A DNA stretch of 64,000 nucleotides from an uncultured Chlorobiota bacterium (GCA_900696645.1 CAADGV010000033.1:124001-188000); one strand, 5' to 3'; numbered from the stretch's first letter, positions 1 through 9,373 are shown. A program made the numbers and translations. Notes: generated by a model from the letters alone, not told the origin.

Positions 1-1671
1 GAAGGCTGGTCCGGGCCGTTGTATGAAATGTTCTCAGACCCAAACGATAATTTCTGGCAAGCAAGCAAGAATGATAGCGTAAAGCCGCCGGGATGGGATG
101 CATATTGGGGCACAGACCTGGATTTTCGCCCGATTTCCGATAATGACTTGTATTGCCGGTACACAGATTATAATGTGCGCCCGGCAGGTCACGTGCCAAT
201 GGGGATCAAAGTTGTGCAGAGTTCTTATGCTTGGGATGATCCGTATGCAGAAGCAATTATTATCAATGAGTACAAGATTTTCAATGTCACGGACAGAACA
301 ATTGAAGAGGCGTACATCGGCTTTTTCTGTGATGCCGATGTCGGGCCCGTTAATGTGACAAACTATTTTCAACGCAACTTTACGGGCTACTACCAAAACT
401 CAAGAACGGCCTACATTCATAATCCGTCGGATCGCGGTTCAACACCTGTTGGCATCTCGTTGTTGTATCCCGATCCCGACACCACCGTAATTGCGAAGTA
501 CACATTCCAATGGTTCCCGGGGCCTAACACACCTGCACCCGACGTCCCTAAGTACGATATGATGGCGAGCGGAAATATAAGGCCCGATGAGTTTCCATCG
601 CTCTCCGATACGCGCTTCCTCTTTGCGTTCGGCCCGTTTACAATTTCGAGAGACACCGTATTGAAGATTGCAGTCGGTATTGTTTCTGGTACTGACTTGC
701 GCGATCTCCAGAAAAATGCCAACCGTTCGGTTGATATCTACAAGAATCAAGGTATCAAACTTCCCTCCACTCCGCCCTCGCCGCCCTTGCGTGCGGAAGT
801 GGGTTTCCGTCGCGTAAAACTCGATTGGAAGTGGAGGCCCGGTGACTTCGAACTCTTCGGCAGGCCTGATCCGGAAGCCAATTGGGATACAACAAGTCAG
901 GTCGCTCGCTGGGATACATCCCGAATTTCTCCGCCTTATCCCCCGGGTATCGACCCGAGTCGTGGCGGTCGCAACTTTGAGGCGTACCGCCTGTGGCGCA
1001 GTGAGCATCCCGGGGTTAATCCTGCGACAGGGAGACCCTTGGTTCCTGATGCCAGTTTTACGTTGCTGAAACAGTTCGACGCAATAGGCTACACAGATTC
1101 TACGCGCTTCGAATACGAAACCGGATTGCAGTACGAGTTCGTCGATTCGAATCTTGTTCGCGGAAAAGTCTATGTGTATTCGGTCACGTCGAAGTCGATT
1201 CCGAATATCGCATATCAGACGATCAGAATCGGTGACCGCGATACGATAGTCACGGTTCCTGTTGAGCCGCTTGAGTCCGGCAAGCTCACAAATGCGGTGC
1301 GTGTCGACCTTCCGTTCGCAATATCACAAGAGGCTAACAAAGTGTCTGTTGTTCCGAATCCTTACAGAACGGATCGGGACTACAAACTCGAGAGCGGCGG
1401 ATACGAGGGTCTGACGAGCAGTTGGACGGAGAACGAGAGAAAAGTCAAGTTCATCAACCTGCCGGAAAAATGCATAATCCGCATCTTTTCACTGTCGGGT
1501 GATTTGGTGCGAACCGTCCAGCACGATGGCGGCGGCGGAACATTCCCTCGAGGCGATGCGGATGTTCTCCTCGTGAGTGAAAGCAACCGTGCTCTTGCGA
1601 GCGGGATCTATATTTTCACCGTCGAGTCGAATCTCGGCGTGCAAACCGGAAAATTTGTCATTATCCGATAG
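1..1671 (+). CDS. secreted protein with T9SS-like C-terminus, 5' end outside window
   Basis: The frame is open from base 1, so the start lies upstream of the window; the first possible internal start is a TTG at 19. About 556 codons are visible. I recognise no catalytic domain. A fibronectin-III-like stretch begins near residue 255 (proline-rich PPSPPLRAEVGFRRVKLDW). The last 110 residues (VVPNPYR, then IRIFSLSGDLVRTV, ending GKFVIIR) resemble the beta-sandwich sorting module that sends Bacteroidota proteins through the type IX system, though without the NPFNP core seen in the 36.8-45.9 kb genes. The gene is followed after 9 bp by a PorV/PorQ-like gene, so it is probably exported to the cell surface. 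Substrate and role unknown. Confidence 0.8.
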   Translation, partial: EGWSGPLYEMFSDPNDNFWQASKNDSVKPPGWDAYWGTDLDFRPISDNDLYCRYTDYNVRPAGHVPMGIKVVQSSYAWDDPYAEAIIINEYKIFNVTDRTIEEAYIGFFCDADVGPVNVTNYFQRNFTGYYQNSRTAYIHNPSDRGSTPVGISLLYPDPDTTVIAKYTFQWFPGPNTPAPDVPKYDMMASGNIRPDEFPSLSDTRFLFAFGPFTISRDTVLKIAVGIVSGTDLRDLQKNANRSVDIYKNQGIKLPSTPPSPPLRAEVGFRRVKLDWKWRPGDFELFGRPDPEANWDTTSQVARWDTSRISPPYPPGIDPSRGGRNFEAYRLWRSEHPGVNPATGRPLVPDASFTLLKQFDAIGYTDSTRFEYETGLQYEFVDSNLVRGKVYVYSVTSKSIPNIAYQTIRIGDRDTIVTVPVEPLESGKLTNAVRVDLPFAISQEANKVSVVPNPYRTDRDYKLESGGYEGLTSSWTENERKVKFINLPEKCIIRIFSLSGDLVRTVQHDGGGGTFPRGDADVLLVSESNRALASGIYIFTVESNLGVQTGKFVIIR

Positions 1672-1680
1672 AGACGAGCC

Positions 1681-2625
1681 ATGATAACCCGACATTTAAC
1701 AATTCGCATTTGTGCAGTTGCCGTTGGTGCTGCGATGCTGGCGATGAGTGCATCGGCAGGAAACAGAGCCGGCGCTGTTTCGGGGCAATTCCTTAAGCTT
1801 CCCATCAATGCCCGTTCGGCGGGGATGGGAAATGCCCAGGTTTCGCTTGCTCAGGGAGCGCTTTCGATCGCAACAAATCCGGCAGGGGTTCTCAATATTG
1901 AGGGCGCCTCGTTCGGATCAACGTATAACCAGTGGTGGGCAGATATTACTGTTGCATTCTTTGGGGCTGCTGCCAAGGTTGAAGGCTGGGGCACACTGGG
2001 AGCAGGTGTTACGCTGCTCACTACGGATGAAATGAACGTTACAACGCCCGCGTTCCCGGAAGGAACAGGCCAGAAATTCAAGGCAAGCGATGTCGCGTAC
2101 ACGATAACGTATGCCAAGCAGATTAGCGAGCTGTTTGGCTTGGGCCTGAGTGCCAAGTTCATCACTTCCAATCTCTACAACAAGGAAGTCAGCTCAAATT
2201 CCGTCGCGTTTGACATCGGTACGCTGTATGACATTCCGGTTCTGCGGACGCGATTGGGAATTTCGGTGACGAATCTCGGGAAAGACCTGAGGTATATCAA
2301 CGAACAGTACTCGCTTCCGACTGCCCTTCGGTTTGGGGCAACAACTGCTCTCATTCAGGAAGAAATGCACAATGTGCAAGCTGTGTTCCAGATTGGCAGA
2401 CCGAACGATTCCGACGAGCAATATAATGTGGGTCTTGAGTATGGCTTCAACGAGATCCTCTATTTGCGAGGAGGATATAAATTCAACTATGACACTGAAG
2501 ATTTTACCGGCGGTTTGGGCGTAAACCTGAAGAGTCTGGGTTTGAATGGAGCTGTTGACTATGCTTACTCCCACTACAAATTCCTGCCTGCAACTCATAT
2601 GTTTTCCATTGAAATAGGATTCTAA
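1681..2625 (+). CDS. PorV/PorQ-family outer-membrane protein
   Basis: 314 residues. An N-terminal signal peptide (about residues 1-26, ending SASAG) is followed by the family hallmark near residue 36: FLKLPINARSAGMGNAQVSLA, then ATNPAG. The rest alternates short beta strands and ends in an aromatic residue (SIEIGF), as expected of an outer-membrane beta barrel of the FadL-related type. PorV shuttles T9SS cargo to the sortase on the outer membrane; PorQ-like paralogues do similar work. It lies 9 bp after a probable T9SS cargo gene and 3 bp before a lipoprotein gene, so the three are probably one transcript. Family assignment is secure; whether it is the main PorV or a cargo-specific paralogue cannot be told here. 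Confidence 0.8.
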   Translation: MITRHLTIRICAVAVGAAMLAMSASAGNRAGAVSGQFLKLPINARSAGMGNAQVSLAQGALSIATNPAGVLNIEGASFGSTYNQWWADITVAFFGAAAKVEGWGTLGAGVTLLTTDEMNVTTPAFPEGTGQKFKASDVAYTITYAKQISELFGLGLSAKFITSNLYNKEVSSNSVAFDIGTLYDIPVLRTRLGISVTNLGKDLRYINEQYSLPTALRFGATTALIQEEMHNVQAVFQIGRPNDSDEQYNVGLEYGFNEILYLRGGYKFNYDTEDFTGGLGVNLKSLGLNGAVDYAYSHYKFLPATHMFSIEIGF

Positions 2626-2628
2626 AGT

Positions 2629-3609
2629 ATGACCTTACGTGCACTTGTTCCACTCATTTTGATCGGGTCTTTCGGTCTTCTCGTTACGGGATGCGAAGTG
2701 GAAACCGAATCACAGCCGCCGTTGTCGTATCCGCCGGCGAATCACATTGTTATCAATGAAGTGTATACACTCCCCGGAACGAACCCCAATGCACATTCGT
2801 GGCTTGAGTTGTTTAATCCGACGTCACAGACATTCGATCTCTCTACTTGGTCTCTGAACTTTACCACGGTACGGCTTGAGGTTCGAGGACTCAAGTTCTG
2901 GACTGTAATTTTTGATACAATCAGGACTCCGACCGACACCACGATTGTGCCAAGGCTGCGAGAAGGTGCCCGGCAATACCTGATTTTTGCGCTCGATTCG
3001 GTGTTCAGACCGTACGATGTGCCGATTGGCAGGGTTACCGATAGCGTCAAGGTCCGGATAGCCGGAACGACGACATACGTAGATAGCCTGAAATATCAGT
3101 CCGATGACGGTAAACTCGAGGTTCGTCCCAATGAGTTTCTCACGCTTGTTAACAATCTTGAGCGACTTCGCGTGTACACCTCAATAGGACCCGGTACAGG
3201 TCCGCAACCCACGTCCTCAGTTATTCTGCCTTTTCTGGAAAGCAATTTCTCGACAAATATGTATGAGGAGGCCAGAACCCTCCGGGATAGTCTGAATCCA
3301 TTCACGACAATTCCTGATACGCTGTACGGCTATGCGTACCTCTTCCTCCTTCAGCAGACAGATCAGATTGTTTTGAAGGACGCTGCCGGGAATACGGTTG
3401 ATGTTGTCAGGTACGGAAGCTACTCGTATACCGGCCCCGGTGCCGATCCCTATCCGAACAATCGCAGCGTAGGCGCTATTCCGGAGTTTGAGTCTATTGC
3501 TCGATATGCGGGTGCGTACTCGACAAAGAATACAGCGAATGATTTCTACATAACACATGCAGGGTTGCGGCCGATCCCGCATTGGCTAAGTCAGCTCTAC
3601 AAGCGATAG
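2629..3609 (+). CDS. lipoprotein with lamin-tail-like domain
   Basis: 326 residues. The N-terminus has a hydrophobic segment ending in a lipobox, LLVTGC, with the acylated cysteine at residue 22. The first domain (about 43-115: HIVINEVYTLPG, WLELFNPT, FDLSTWSL) is the lamin-tail (LTD) fold pattern 'I.INEV...WIELYN...DLSGW'. A second related stretch near residue 245 contains DQIVLKDAAGNTVDVVRYG. LTD domains on bacterial cell-surface proteins are usually accessory binding modules. The start is 3 bp after the PorV-like gene, implying translational coupling. A strong terminator follows. Specific function unknown. Confidence 0.75.
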   Translation: MTLRALVPLILIGSFGLLVTGCEVETESQPPLSYPPANHIVINEVYTLPGTNPNAHSWLELFNPTSQTFDLSTWSLNFTTVRLEVRGLKFWTVIFDTIRTPTDTTIVPRLREGARQYLIFALDSVFRPYDVPIGRVTDSVKVRIAGTTTYVDSLKYQSDDGKLEVRPNEFLTLVNNLERLRVYTSIGPGTGPQPTSSVILPFLESNFSTNMYEEARTLRDSLNPFTTIPDTLYGYAYLFLLQQTDQIVLKDAAGNTVDVVRYGSYSYTGPGADPYPNNRSVGAIPEFESIARYAGAYSTKNTANDFYITHAGLRPIPHWLSQLYKR

Positions 3610-3626
3610 ACCTTCTGCATTAAAAT

Positions 3627-3663
3627 GAAAAACGGAAGAGAAGGTGCGCTCTTCCGTTTTTTG
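3627..3663 (+). terminator. Rho-independent terminator after the lipoprotein gene
   Basis: AACGGAAGAG (3631-3640) pairs with CTCTTCCGTT (3649-3658) around an 8-nt loop, followed by a run of T. The A-run before the stem extends pairing with the T-run, so the hairpin could also stop transcription of the convergent tsaC gene. Confidence 0.85.
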
Positions 3664-3685
3664 TTTTCGGGTTGCAATCCCCGTC

Positions 3686-4297
3686 TTAGAGAACATCAAC
3701 TGACCCGGAGCCGAGCCGGACGATCTCCGGCTCCTCTCCCGTCAAGTCAACAACGGTTGATTGTTCCGAAACCAGCGGCCCTCCGTCGAGTATCATTTCC
3801 ACGCGATTCCTGAATTGGTCTGCTATCTCGTCAGGGTCATGCAACACTTCGCCTTCGCGTGAGGTGACGCTTGTGCTCAGGATCGGGTTGCCGAGTGCCT
3901 GAACCAATGCCATCGTGGTCGGACTGGCAGGAACCCGAATTCCCACAGTCTTTCGTTTTGAAACCAAGATCCTCGGCAAGTGTTTCATCCTTTGTGCCGG
4001 GAGAATGAACGTGTACGGCCCCGGAATCAGTCGCTTCATAATTCTGAATGCCGTGTTGCTCACATGGGCATATTCGCTGATATGTGTGAGGTCGGAACAG
4101 ACAAAGCTGAACGGCTTGTCAGTCCGTTGTTGTTTGATGAGATGAATCTTCTCAATTGCACTTTTGTTGTCTATACTGCAGCCGAGTCCATACACCGTGT
4201 CTGTCGGATAGATGATAACGCCGCCGCTGTGCAGTACTTCAACGGCTTTCCCGATTATTCGGGGTTCAGGATTCGTTGTATGAACTCTAAGAATCAT
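3686..4297 (-). CDS. tsaC: L-threonylcarbamoyladenylate synthase
   Basis: Makes threonylcarbamoyl-AMP from threonine, bicarbonate and ATP, the first step of the t6A37 tRNA modification. The Sua5/YciO/YrdC signature is clear: GGVIIYPTDTVYGLGCS near the N-terminus, then KPFSFVCSDL, PGPYTFILPA, KTVGIRVPA and PILSTSVTSREGE. The ATG at 4297 (MILRVHTTN) is chosen; an ATG-like extension to 4345 would run into the divergent acyltransferase gene. The protein is 203 residues, the short TsaC form without the Sua5 C-terminal domain. Convergent with the lipoprotein gene, divergent from the PlsC-type gene. Orthology within the YrdC/YciO family is likely but not certain. Confidence 0.88.
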   Translation of the reverse strand: MILRVHTTNPEPRIIGKAVEVLHSGGVIIYPTDTVYGLGCSIDNKSAIEKIHLIKQQRTDKPFSFVCSDLTHISEYAHVSNTAFRIMKRLIPGPYTFILPAQRMKHLPRILVSKRKTVGIRVPASPTTMALVQALGNPILSTSVTSREGEVLHDPDEIADQFRNRVEMILDGGPLVSEQSTVVDLTGEEPEIVRLGSGSVDVL

Positions 4298-4358
4298 AAT
4301 AGTAATGTCAGAGAGTGGGATAGAAACAGTAGCATCAATTAACAATTTCTCGCCTGTA

Positions 4359-5144
4359 ATGGCAAATCAATATTCCGGCGACGATAACCGGTTCACATTT
4401 TGGCAGACCGTTCATACAGTCGTGATATACATGCGATGTGTGCCTCTGCTTGTCGTTATCTTCATCATCTTCATTCCGCTTTCGTTTCTGTTTAAGAAAC
4501 CGGTGTATGACGAGTGGCTTCGGAAGGCATCAAGATTTTTCCTGCGGGCTGCGGGTGTGAGAGTGCGTAGTGTTTCCGGGCTTGAGAACATCCGTAAAGG
4601 CGAGCCCTATGTTCTTGCTCCGAATCACGTCAACTTTCTCGATCCGTTTATCTATCAAGGGTATTTCCCGTACTACCTTCGTGGGTTGGAGAAGAAGGAA
4701 AATTTCAAGATACCTATCTGGGGTCGTTGGATGAGGGCTGTCGGACAGATAGAAATTGACCGCGAAAACCCGAAACGGGCGGCAGAGAGTATGAAGGAAG
4801 TGACGCGCATACTGCGTGAAGAGCGCACGTCAGTTATGGTCGCGCCCGAAGGTACGCGAACACCCGACGGAAGATTGCAGCCATTCAAACGTGGCCCGTT
4901 CAAGACGGCCGCCGAGGCTGGTGTTCGCATCCTTCCAATGTGTTGCAAAGGTCTGTTTGCAATTAACAGGAAAGGAGATTGGCGTGTCAAGCCCGGCTTC
5001 GTTGATATCGTGTATGGCGAACCGCTCGGGCCACCGGATGATTCTCACGAATCGCAGAAAACAGTAAGCAACGAATTGCGCAAATGGATGCTCGAACAGT
5101 TGGGTCAGGATGACGAACCGCTCAAAGACGCAGCGTCACGGTAG
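4359..5144 (+). CDS. 1-acylglycerol-3-phosphate O-acyltransferase family protein (PlsC-type)
   Basis: Membrane enzyme that transfers an acyl chain to a lysophospholipid. Motif I NHVNFLDPF supplies the catalytic H-x4-D pair (H90, D95 from this start), and motif III VAPEGTRTPDG follows. One hydrophobic segment (about residues 22-46, LLVVIFIIFIPLSFLF) anchors it. Numbered from ATG 4359, which avoids overlap with the divergent tsaC; an upstream ATG at 4305 would add 18 residues. Membership of the PlsC family is certain; the acyl acceptor and whether this is the only PlsC are not known. Confidence 0.88.
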   Translation: MANQYSGDDNRFTFWQTVHTVVIYMRCVPLLVVIFIIFIPLSFLFKKPVYDEWLRKASRFFLRAAGVRVRSVSGLENIRKGEPYVLAPNHVNFLDPFIYQGYFPYYLRGLEKKENFKIPIWGRWMRAVGQIEIDRENPKRAAESMKEVTRILREERTSVMVAPEGTRTPDGRLQPFKRGPFKTAAEAGVRILPMCCKGLFAINRKGDWRVKPGFVDIVYGEPLGPPDDSHESQKTVSNELRKWMLEQLGQDDEPLKDAASR

Positions 5145-5229
5145 TTCATTCGGCGCAAAAGAAACACTAAGTGGCGGTAGGTGATTTCACGTACAAGAAT
5201 GCGTATGTATCGGTGTCTTTTCTGTGGTT

Positions 5230-5265
5230 ATCATCACCTTCCGGGAAGGTATGATGTAGTATAAT
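5230..5265 (+). promoter_or_regulatory. palindromic operator-like site next to a TATAAT box
   Basis: ACCTTCC (5236-5242), a central G, then GGAAGGT (5244-5250) is a perfect dyad; ATCAT (5230-5234) and ATGAT (5251-5255) extend it with one bulged C at 5235. A perfect TATAAT lies at 5260-5265, placing the dyad over the -35 zone, where no good -35 hexamer is seen. The site is about 60 bp before the receiver gene. The lack of a T-run argues against a terminator. Confidence 0.5.
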
Positions 5266-5311
5266 AATAACGAATACTCTCATTGGTCCAACAGTATCTA
5301 ACAGGGTCAGC

Positions 5312-5737
5312 ATGCGAATATTACTCGTAGAGGATAACTTTGAACATCTCCGCCTTACAAAATACATTCTTAGACATCACAATGTGCCCGGTGAAGTGTA
5401 CGTGGTACGCGACGGCCAGGAAGCGATAGATTATCTGCACAATCGAAATCAGTTTGCAGACGCGTCAGCAAACCCTCGACCGCAAGTAGTACTGCTTGAC
5501 TTGAATATCCCGTGCATCGACGGGAAAGAAGTCCTGAAAATGATCAAAACGAATGAATCACTCAAAGATATTGCAGTTGTCATATTGAGTTCGTCCGATC
5601 GGGAAGAGGATATTGCGTATGCCTACGAGAACGGCGCTGCAGCCTACATTTCAAAATCCGCCGGGTTTGAACGCTTGAATGAAGCTCTTTCCTCGATCCA
5701 CACATTTGCAAATGCCGAACGCAGCCTGGTGTTTTGA
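5312..5737 (+). CDS. single-domain response regulator (receiver only)
   Basis: 141 residues forming one CheY-like receiver domain with no output domain. Acidic pocket E7/D8, phospho-acceptor D63 in VVLLDLNIPCIDG, the switch serine region S93-S95 (ILSSSD) and conserved K115 are all present. The sequence resembles the Rcp1 type that works with phytochrome-like or other hybrid kinases (LLVEDNFEHLRLT, YVVRDGQEAIDYL). No kinase is adjacent, so its partner is elsewhere. It stands alone behind its own likely promoter and palindrome. Confidence 0.9.
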   Translation: MRILLVEDNFEHLRLTKYILRHHNVPGEVYVVRDGQEAIDYLHNRNQFADASANPRPQVVLLDLNIPCIDGKEVLKMIKTNESLKDIAVVILSSSDREEDIAYAYENGAAAYISKSAGFERLNEALSSIHTFANAERSLVF

Positions 5738-5863
5738 TTTAACGACGCCGGCATCGCGAATTCTTCTGTAAATGAGAATAACGGCGCCGGCATTCTTACC
5801 TTGAATGTCCTCACGCTTCTTCGTACCTTGGTGTAAACTCTCATCATTCCATCAGTATTGTTC

Positions 5864-7171
5864 ATGCCTCATTGGTTGGTTGCCCTTGTAGGCCGTCCCA
5901 ACGTGGGCAAATCCACGCTGTTTAACAGGATTGTCGGCCGCCGTGATGCTATTGTCGACGACATGCCTGGCGTTACACGCGACAGAAACTATGCTGAAGC
6001 CGAATGGGCAGGCAAACGATTTTCGCTGGTTGACACGGGCGGGTATGTTCCGGCTTCCGAGGATATCTTTGAAACGGCAATCCGTGAACAGGCCCAAATA
6101 GCGATTGATGAAGCCGACGTCGTACTGTATGTTGTCGATGCACAGACGGGGCTGCTGCCTACGGATGCAGAACTGGCGAACATCCTTCGCAAGACAGAGA
6201 AGAAGGTCGTTCTGGTGGTCAACAAGATCGACGGGGAGAAGAAGGAGGCCGAACTCGCAGAATTCTATCAGCTCGGGCTGGGAGAGCCGTATTCCGTATC
6301 GGCATTGGGAGGGCGAAAGATCGGGGACTTGCTGGATGTAGTGACTCAAGATTTTGACACTAATGCCGAAGAGAAGGTTGATCCCCGCCTGAAACTTGCC
6401 ATCATCGGAAAGCCGAATGTCGGTAAATCTTCGTTTGTCAATGCACTCTTGCAGGAAGATCGACACATTGTTACCGATATTCCCGGGACAACGCGGGACC
6501 CCATCGATGCCATTTTGAAATACTACGGGGAGGAGATTCTTCTCGTTGACACGGCCGGACTCCGCCGGAAAAGCAAAATAAAAGAAAGCGTAGAATTCTA
6601 CAGCACCATCCGGACACTGAAGAGTATTGAGCGATGCGATGTTGCTGTTGTTTTAATTGATGCAACGCAAGGGCTCGAACATCAGGACTTGCGAATCATT
6701 GAAACTGCAACTCAACGCAACCGTGCCGTCGTCATTGCTGTCAATAAATGGGATTTGATCGAGAAAGATGACAAGACCGCCCGATTGTTCGAAAAGTTGT
6801 TGAAGGAGAAGCTCCGGATTTTCGATTTCATTCCGATCATGTTTGTCTCTGCGCTGACGAAACAGAGAGTGTACAAAGTCATCGAACTGGCGAAAGCTGT
6901 CGATGCGGAGCAAAACAAACGAATTGCAACGAGCGAGTTAAACAACAAGATCGGTGAGGATATCAAGACGTTTCCCCCTCGAAGCAGATCGGGGAAGGAG
7001 ATCAAAATAAAGTATATCACTCAGGTCAAGGCAAAGCCCCCTGTATTTGCATTCTTCTGCAACGAGCCCAAAATGATCGACGATAATTATCGCCGTTATC
7101 TCGAAAACAAATTGCGCCAGCACTTTGCATTTACGGGTGTTCCGTTGGTGTTGTCTTTCAAGCAAAAATAG
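5864..7171 (+). CDS. der: ribosome-assembly GTPase Der (EngA)
   Basis: Double GTPase required for 50S subunit maturation. Two G domains in tandem: GRPNVGKS with DTGGY and NKID in the first, GKPNVGKS with DTAGL and NKWD in the second, followed by the C-terminal KH-like domain (about residues 350-435). Length 435 is typical. ATG 5864 puts the first G1 motif close to the N-terminus, as in orthologues; a TTG two codons earlier is less likely. The next gene begins directly after its stop codon. Confidence 0.95.
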   Translation: MPHWLVALVGRPNVGKSTLFNRIVGRRDAIVDDMPGVTRDRNYAEAEWAGKRFSLVDTGGYVPASEDIFETAIREQAQIAIDEADVVLYVVDAQTGLLPTDAELANILRKTEKKVVLVVNKIDGEKKEAELAEFYQLGLGEPYSVSALGGRKIGDLLDVVTQDFDTNAEEKVDPRLKLAIIGKPNVGKSSFVNALLQEDRHIVTDIPGTTRDPIDAILKYYGEEILLVDTAGLRRKSKIKESVEFYSTIRTLKSIERCDVAVVLIDATQGLEHQDLRIIETATQRNRAVVIAVNKWDLIEKDDKTARLFEKLLKEKLRIFDFIPIMFVSALTKQRVYKVIELAKAVDAEQNKRIATSELNNKIGEDIKTFPPRSRSGKEIKIKYITQVKAKPPVFAFFCNEPKMIDDNYRRYLENKLRQHFAFTGVPLVLSFKQK

Positions 7172-8533
7172 ATGCCGAAACGAATCGTTGTCATAGGCGG
7201 CGTTGCGGCCGGGCCAAGCGCTGCGGCAAAAGCAAAGCGAACAAATCCCGATTGCGATGTTGTTCTCTTCGAACAGAATGAGCACATCTCGTACGGTGTT
7301 TGTGAGATTCCGTACTACATCGGGGGCGATGTGGAACAGAGCCGCCTCGTCTCTAACACTCCTGCACAACTGCGCGAAAGGAAAGGCGTTGAAGTAAGAG
7401 TACTTCACCGCGTGGAGGAAATACTTCCTGCCAAGAAGAAGCTCATTGTCCGCGATATTGCTCTGGCAAAATTACGGGAGGAACCGTATGACCGCTTGAT
7501 CCTCGCAACCGGTTCCCGACCGAAAAGGCTTGGCGTTGATGGTGAGGACGCGAGAAGCATATTTATCGTCAAGGCCCTTGAGGACGCATACCGGCTGTAT
7601 GAGTACATCAAGTCTGAAAAGCCGAAACATGCAGTCATTATCGGCGGAGGCTATATCGGAATGGAAATGGCGGAGGCTCTTCGCTCCCGTTCGCTCGACG
7701 TCACGATCCTCCATCGTCACAACCTGCCGATGCACGGGCTTGAGAAGGAGACGCAGGAATGGATTCTTCGGGAACTCGCAATGAACGATGTTCAGTTCAT
7801 CGGGGAAGCAACGACAGAAGGATTTGTTGTTGACAAGCTGAAGCGTGTTTCGCATGTGGTCACAAAGGATGGTTCGTTCAAAACTGATCTCGTAATACTT
7901 GCGCTGGGTGTTTTGCCCAACAGCGAGATTGCGCAGAAAGCCGGGATTCGGATCGGGACAACAGGCGGGATTCGGACGGATCAACGTCAGGAAACAAATT
8001 GTGATAACATCTACGCCGCCGGCGATTGTTGCGAAGTCAAGAATTTAGTGAACGACAAACCGTCGTACATACCGCTTGCAACAATTGGAAGCAAGCAGGG
8101 GTGGGTTGCCGGCGAAAATGCGGCGGGAGGCAGTGCGGCATTCCGCGGGGCTATTCGGTCGATAGCTGTCAAAGTGTTCGGGATTGAAGTGGCACGCGTA
8201 GGATTGAGTTCGGAAGAGGCCCGGGCTTCCGGTTTTGATGTCGTTACGGAATCGGTTTCGGCATGGTCAAAAGTTGCGATGATGCCGGGAAGCGCGAAGC
8301 TCTCGATCACAATGATCGCCGACAGACGGACAAAACGGCTGTTAGGCGTTAACATGATTGGGAGTGATGGAGTGGTGTTGAGGGCGAACACCTTTGCTGT
8401 TGCTATTCAGAACAAAATGTCGATTTCTGATATCCAACAATGGGATCTTGCATACTCTCCGCCGTTCACGCCATTATGGGATCCGATTCTTGTTGCTGCA
8501 AATGCTACATCCAGGAAACTCAGCAAACCGTAA
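7172..8533 (+). CDS. CoA-disulfide reductase-like FAD-dependent pyridine nucleotide-disulfide oxidoreductase
   Basis: 453 residues. N-terminal FAD Rossmann fold (VVIGGVAAGPSAAAKAKR), a central NAD(P)H fold (AVIIGGGYIGMEMAEAL), the FAD-binding motif NIYAAGDCC, and a dimerisation domain at the C-terminus. The single redox cysteine C44 in SYGVCEIPYY replaces the usual CxxxxC pair; this is the arrangement of CoA-disulfide reductases, NADH oxidases and NADH-dependent persulfide reductases. Candidate roles are CoA or persulfide redox control. No rhodanese domain is fused. The ATG abuts the stop of der, so the two are cotranscribed. Confidence 0.85.
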   Translation: MPKRIVVIGGVAAGPSAAAKAKRTNPDCDVVLFEQNEHISYGVCEIPYYIGGDVEQSRLVSNTPAQLRERKGVEVRVLHRVEEILPAKKKLIVRDIALAKLREEPYDRLILATGSRPKRLGVDGEDARSIFIVKALEDAYRLYEYIKSEKPKHAVIIGGGYIGMEMAEALRSRSLDVTILHRHNLPMHGLEKETQEWILRELAMNDVQFIGEATTEGFVVDKLKRVSHVVTKDGSFKTDLVILALGVLPNSEIAQKAGIRIGTTGGIRTDQRQETNCDNIYAAGDCCEVKNLVNDKPSYIPLATIGSKQGWVAGENAAGGSAAFRGAIRSIAVKVFGIEVARVGLSSEEARASGFDVVTESVSAWSKVAMMPGSAKLSITMIADRRTKRLLGVNMIGSDGVVLRANTFAVAIQNKMSISDIQQWDLAYSPPFTPLWDPILVAANATSRKLSKP

Positions 8534-8576
8534 ACCTGTAGCATGCACCAGCCTCATACCAATAAGGGGACATCCG

Positions 8577-9203
8577 ATGAAAAACCTGATTGTCATCGAT
8601 CATCCGCTCATCAAACGTGATCTTTCGATCCTTCGGAACAAAAGAACGGACAACCATCTCTTCCGAACAACACTCCGGCGGATTTCTTCTGTTATGGCAT
8701 TTCAGGTTACGCATGACCTTAAGGTTCGACCCGGGTTCGTTGATACGCCGCTGGAACGGACGAAGGGTTATGCTCTTGCAGAAGATATTGTCATTGTTCC
8801 CGTTTTGCGAGCCGGATTGGGCTTGGTTGACGGCTTTCTTGATTTTCTGCCTGAAGCAAAAGTAGGTCACGTCGGATTGTACAGAAATGAAGAAACATTG
8901 AAGCCGGTGGACTACTATTCGAAATTCCCTCGTAACCTCAAAAAGAGCCTGGTACTGTTGCTTGACCCGATGTTGGCGACGGGTGGCAGTGGAGCGGCTG
9001 CAATCACTTTCTTGAAGAATAAGGGAGCAAAGAAAATCCGGTTTGTAAGCCTGCTTGCTGCGCCTGAAGGTGTCAGGAAGATTTCCGCGGCGCATCCCGA
9101 TGTGAAGATGTTCACTGCCGTTCTTGACCGGCAGTTGAACTCGCATGGCTATATTTTGCCCGGCTTGGGCGATGCAGGCGACAGGATTTTCGGTACCGAG
9201 TGA
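8577..9203 (+). CDS. upp: uracil phosphoribosyltransferase
   Basis: Pyrimidine salvage: uracil + PRPP to UMP + PPi. The PRPP loop LLDPMLATGGS and the C-terminal uracil-binding stretch (YILPGLGDAGDRIFGT) are diagnostic. The start at ATG 8577 has a Shine-Dalgarno AAGGGGA and gives 208 residues, the normal size; a longer open frame upstream overlaps the preceding gene and is not used. 43 bp after the CoA-disulfide-reductase-like gene, in the same direction. Confidence 0.95.
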   Translation: MKNLIVIDHPLIKRDLSILRNKRTDNHLFRTTLRRISSVMAFQVTHDLKVRPGFVDTPLERTKGYALAEDIVIVPVLRAGLGLVDGFLDFLPEAKVGHVGLYRNEETLKPVDYYSKFPRNLKKSLVLLLDPMLATGGSGAAAITFLKNKGAKKIRFVSLLAAPEGVRKISAAHPDVKMFTAVLDRQLNSHGYILPGLGDAGDRIFGTE

Positions 9204-9243
9204 TTTAGCAAAAACGGCCTGTTGGCGTGCGTCAAATCGTTGC

Positions 9244-9272
9244 TTGACAATCCTGCAGCAACCAGCTATATT
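9244..9272 (+). promoter_or_regulatory. sigma-70-type promoter of rel
   Basis: TTGACA (9244-9249), a 17-bp spacer, TATATT (9267-9272). Predicted start of transcription near 9279, about 95 bp before the rel start codon. The best promoter match in the window. Confidence 0.65.
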
Positions 9273-9373
9273 TTTTTAGGTGGGATCGCGAGGTACTTCC
9301 GCAGTAACAACAGCAGCGGGTCTTCCCCGTCGTCCCCCGGAGAATTCCATCGCTCATGAACAGTTGAACGAGT

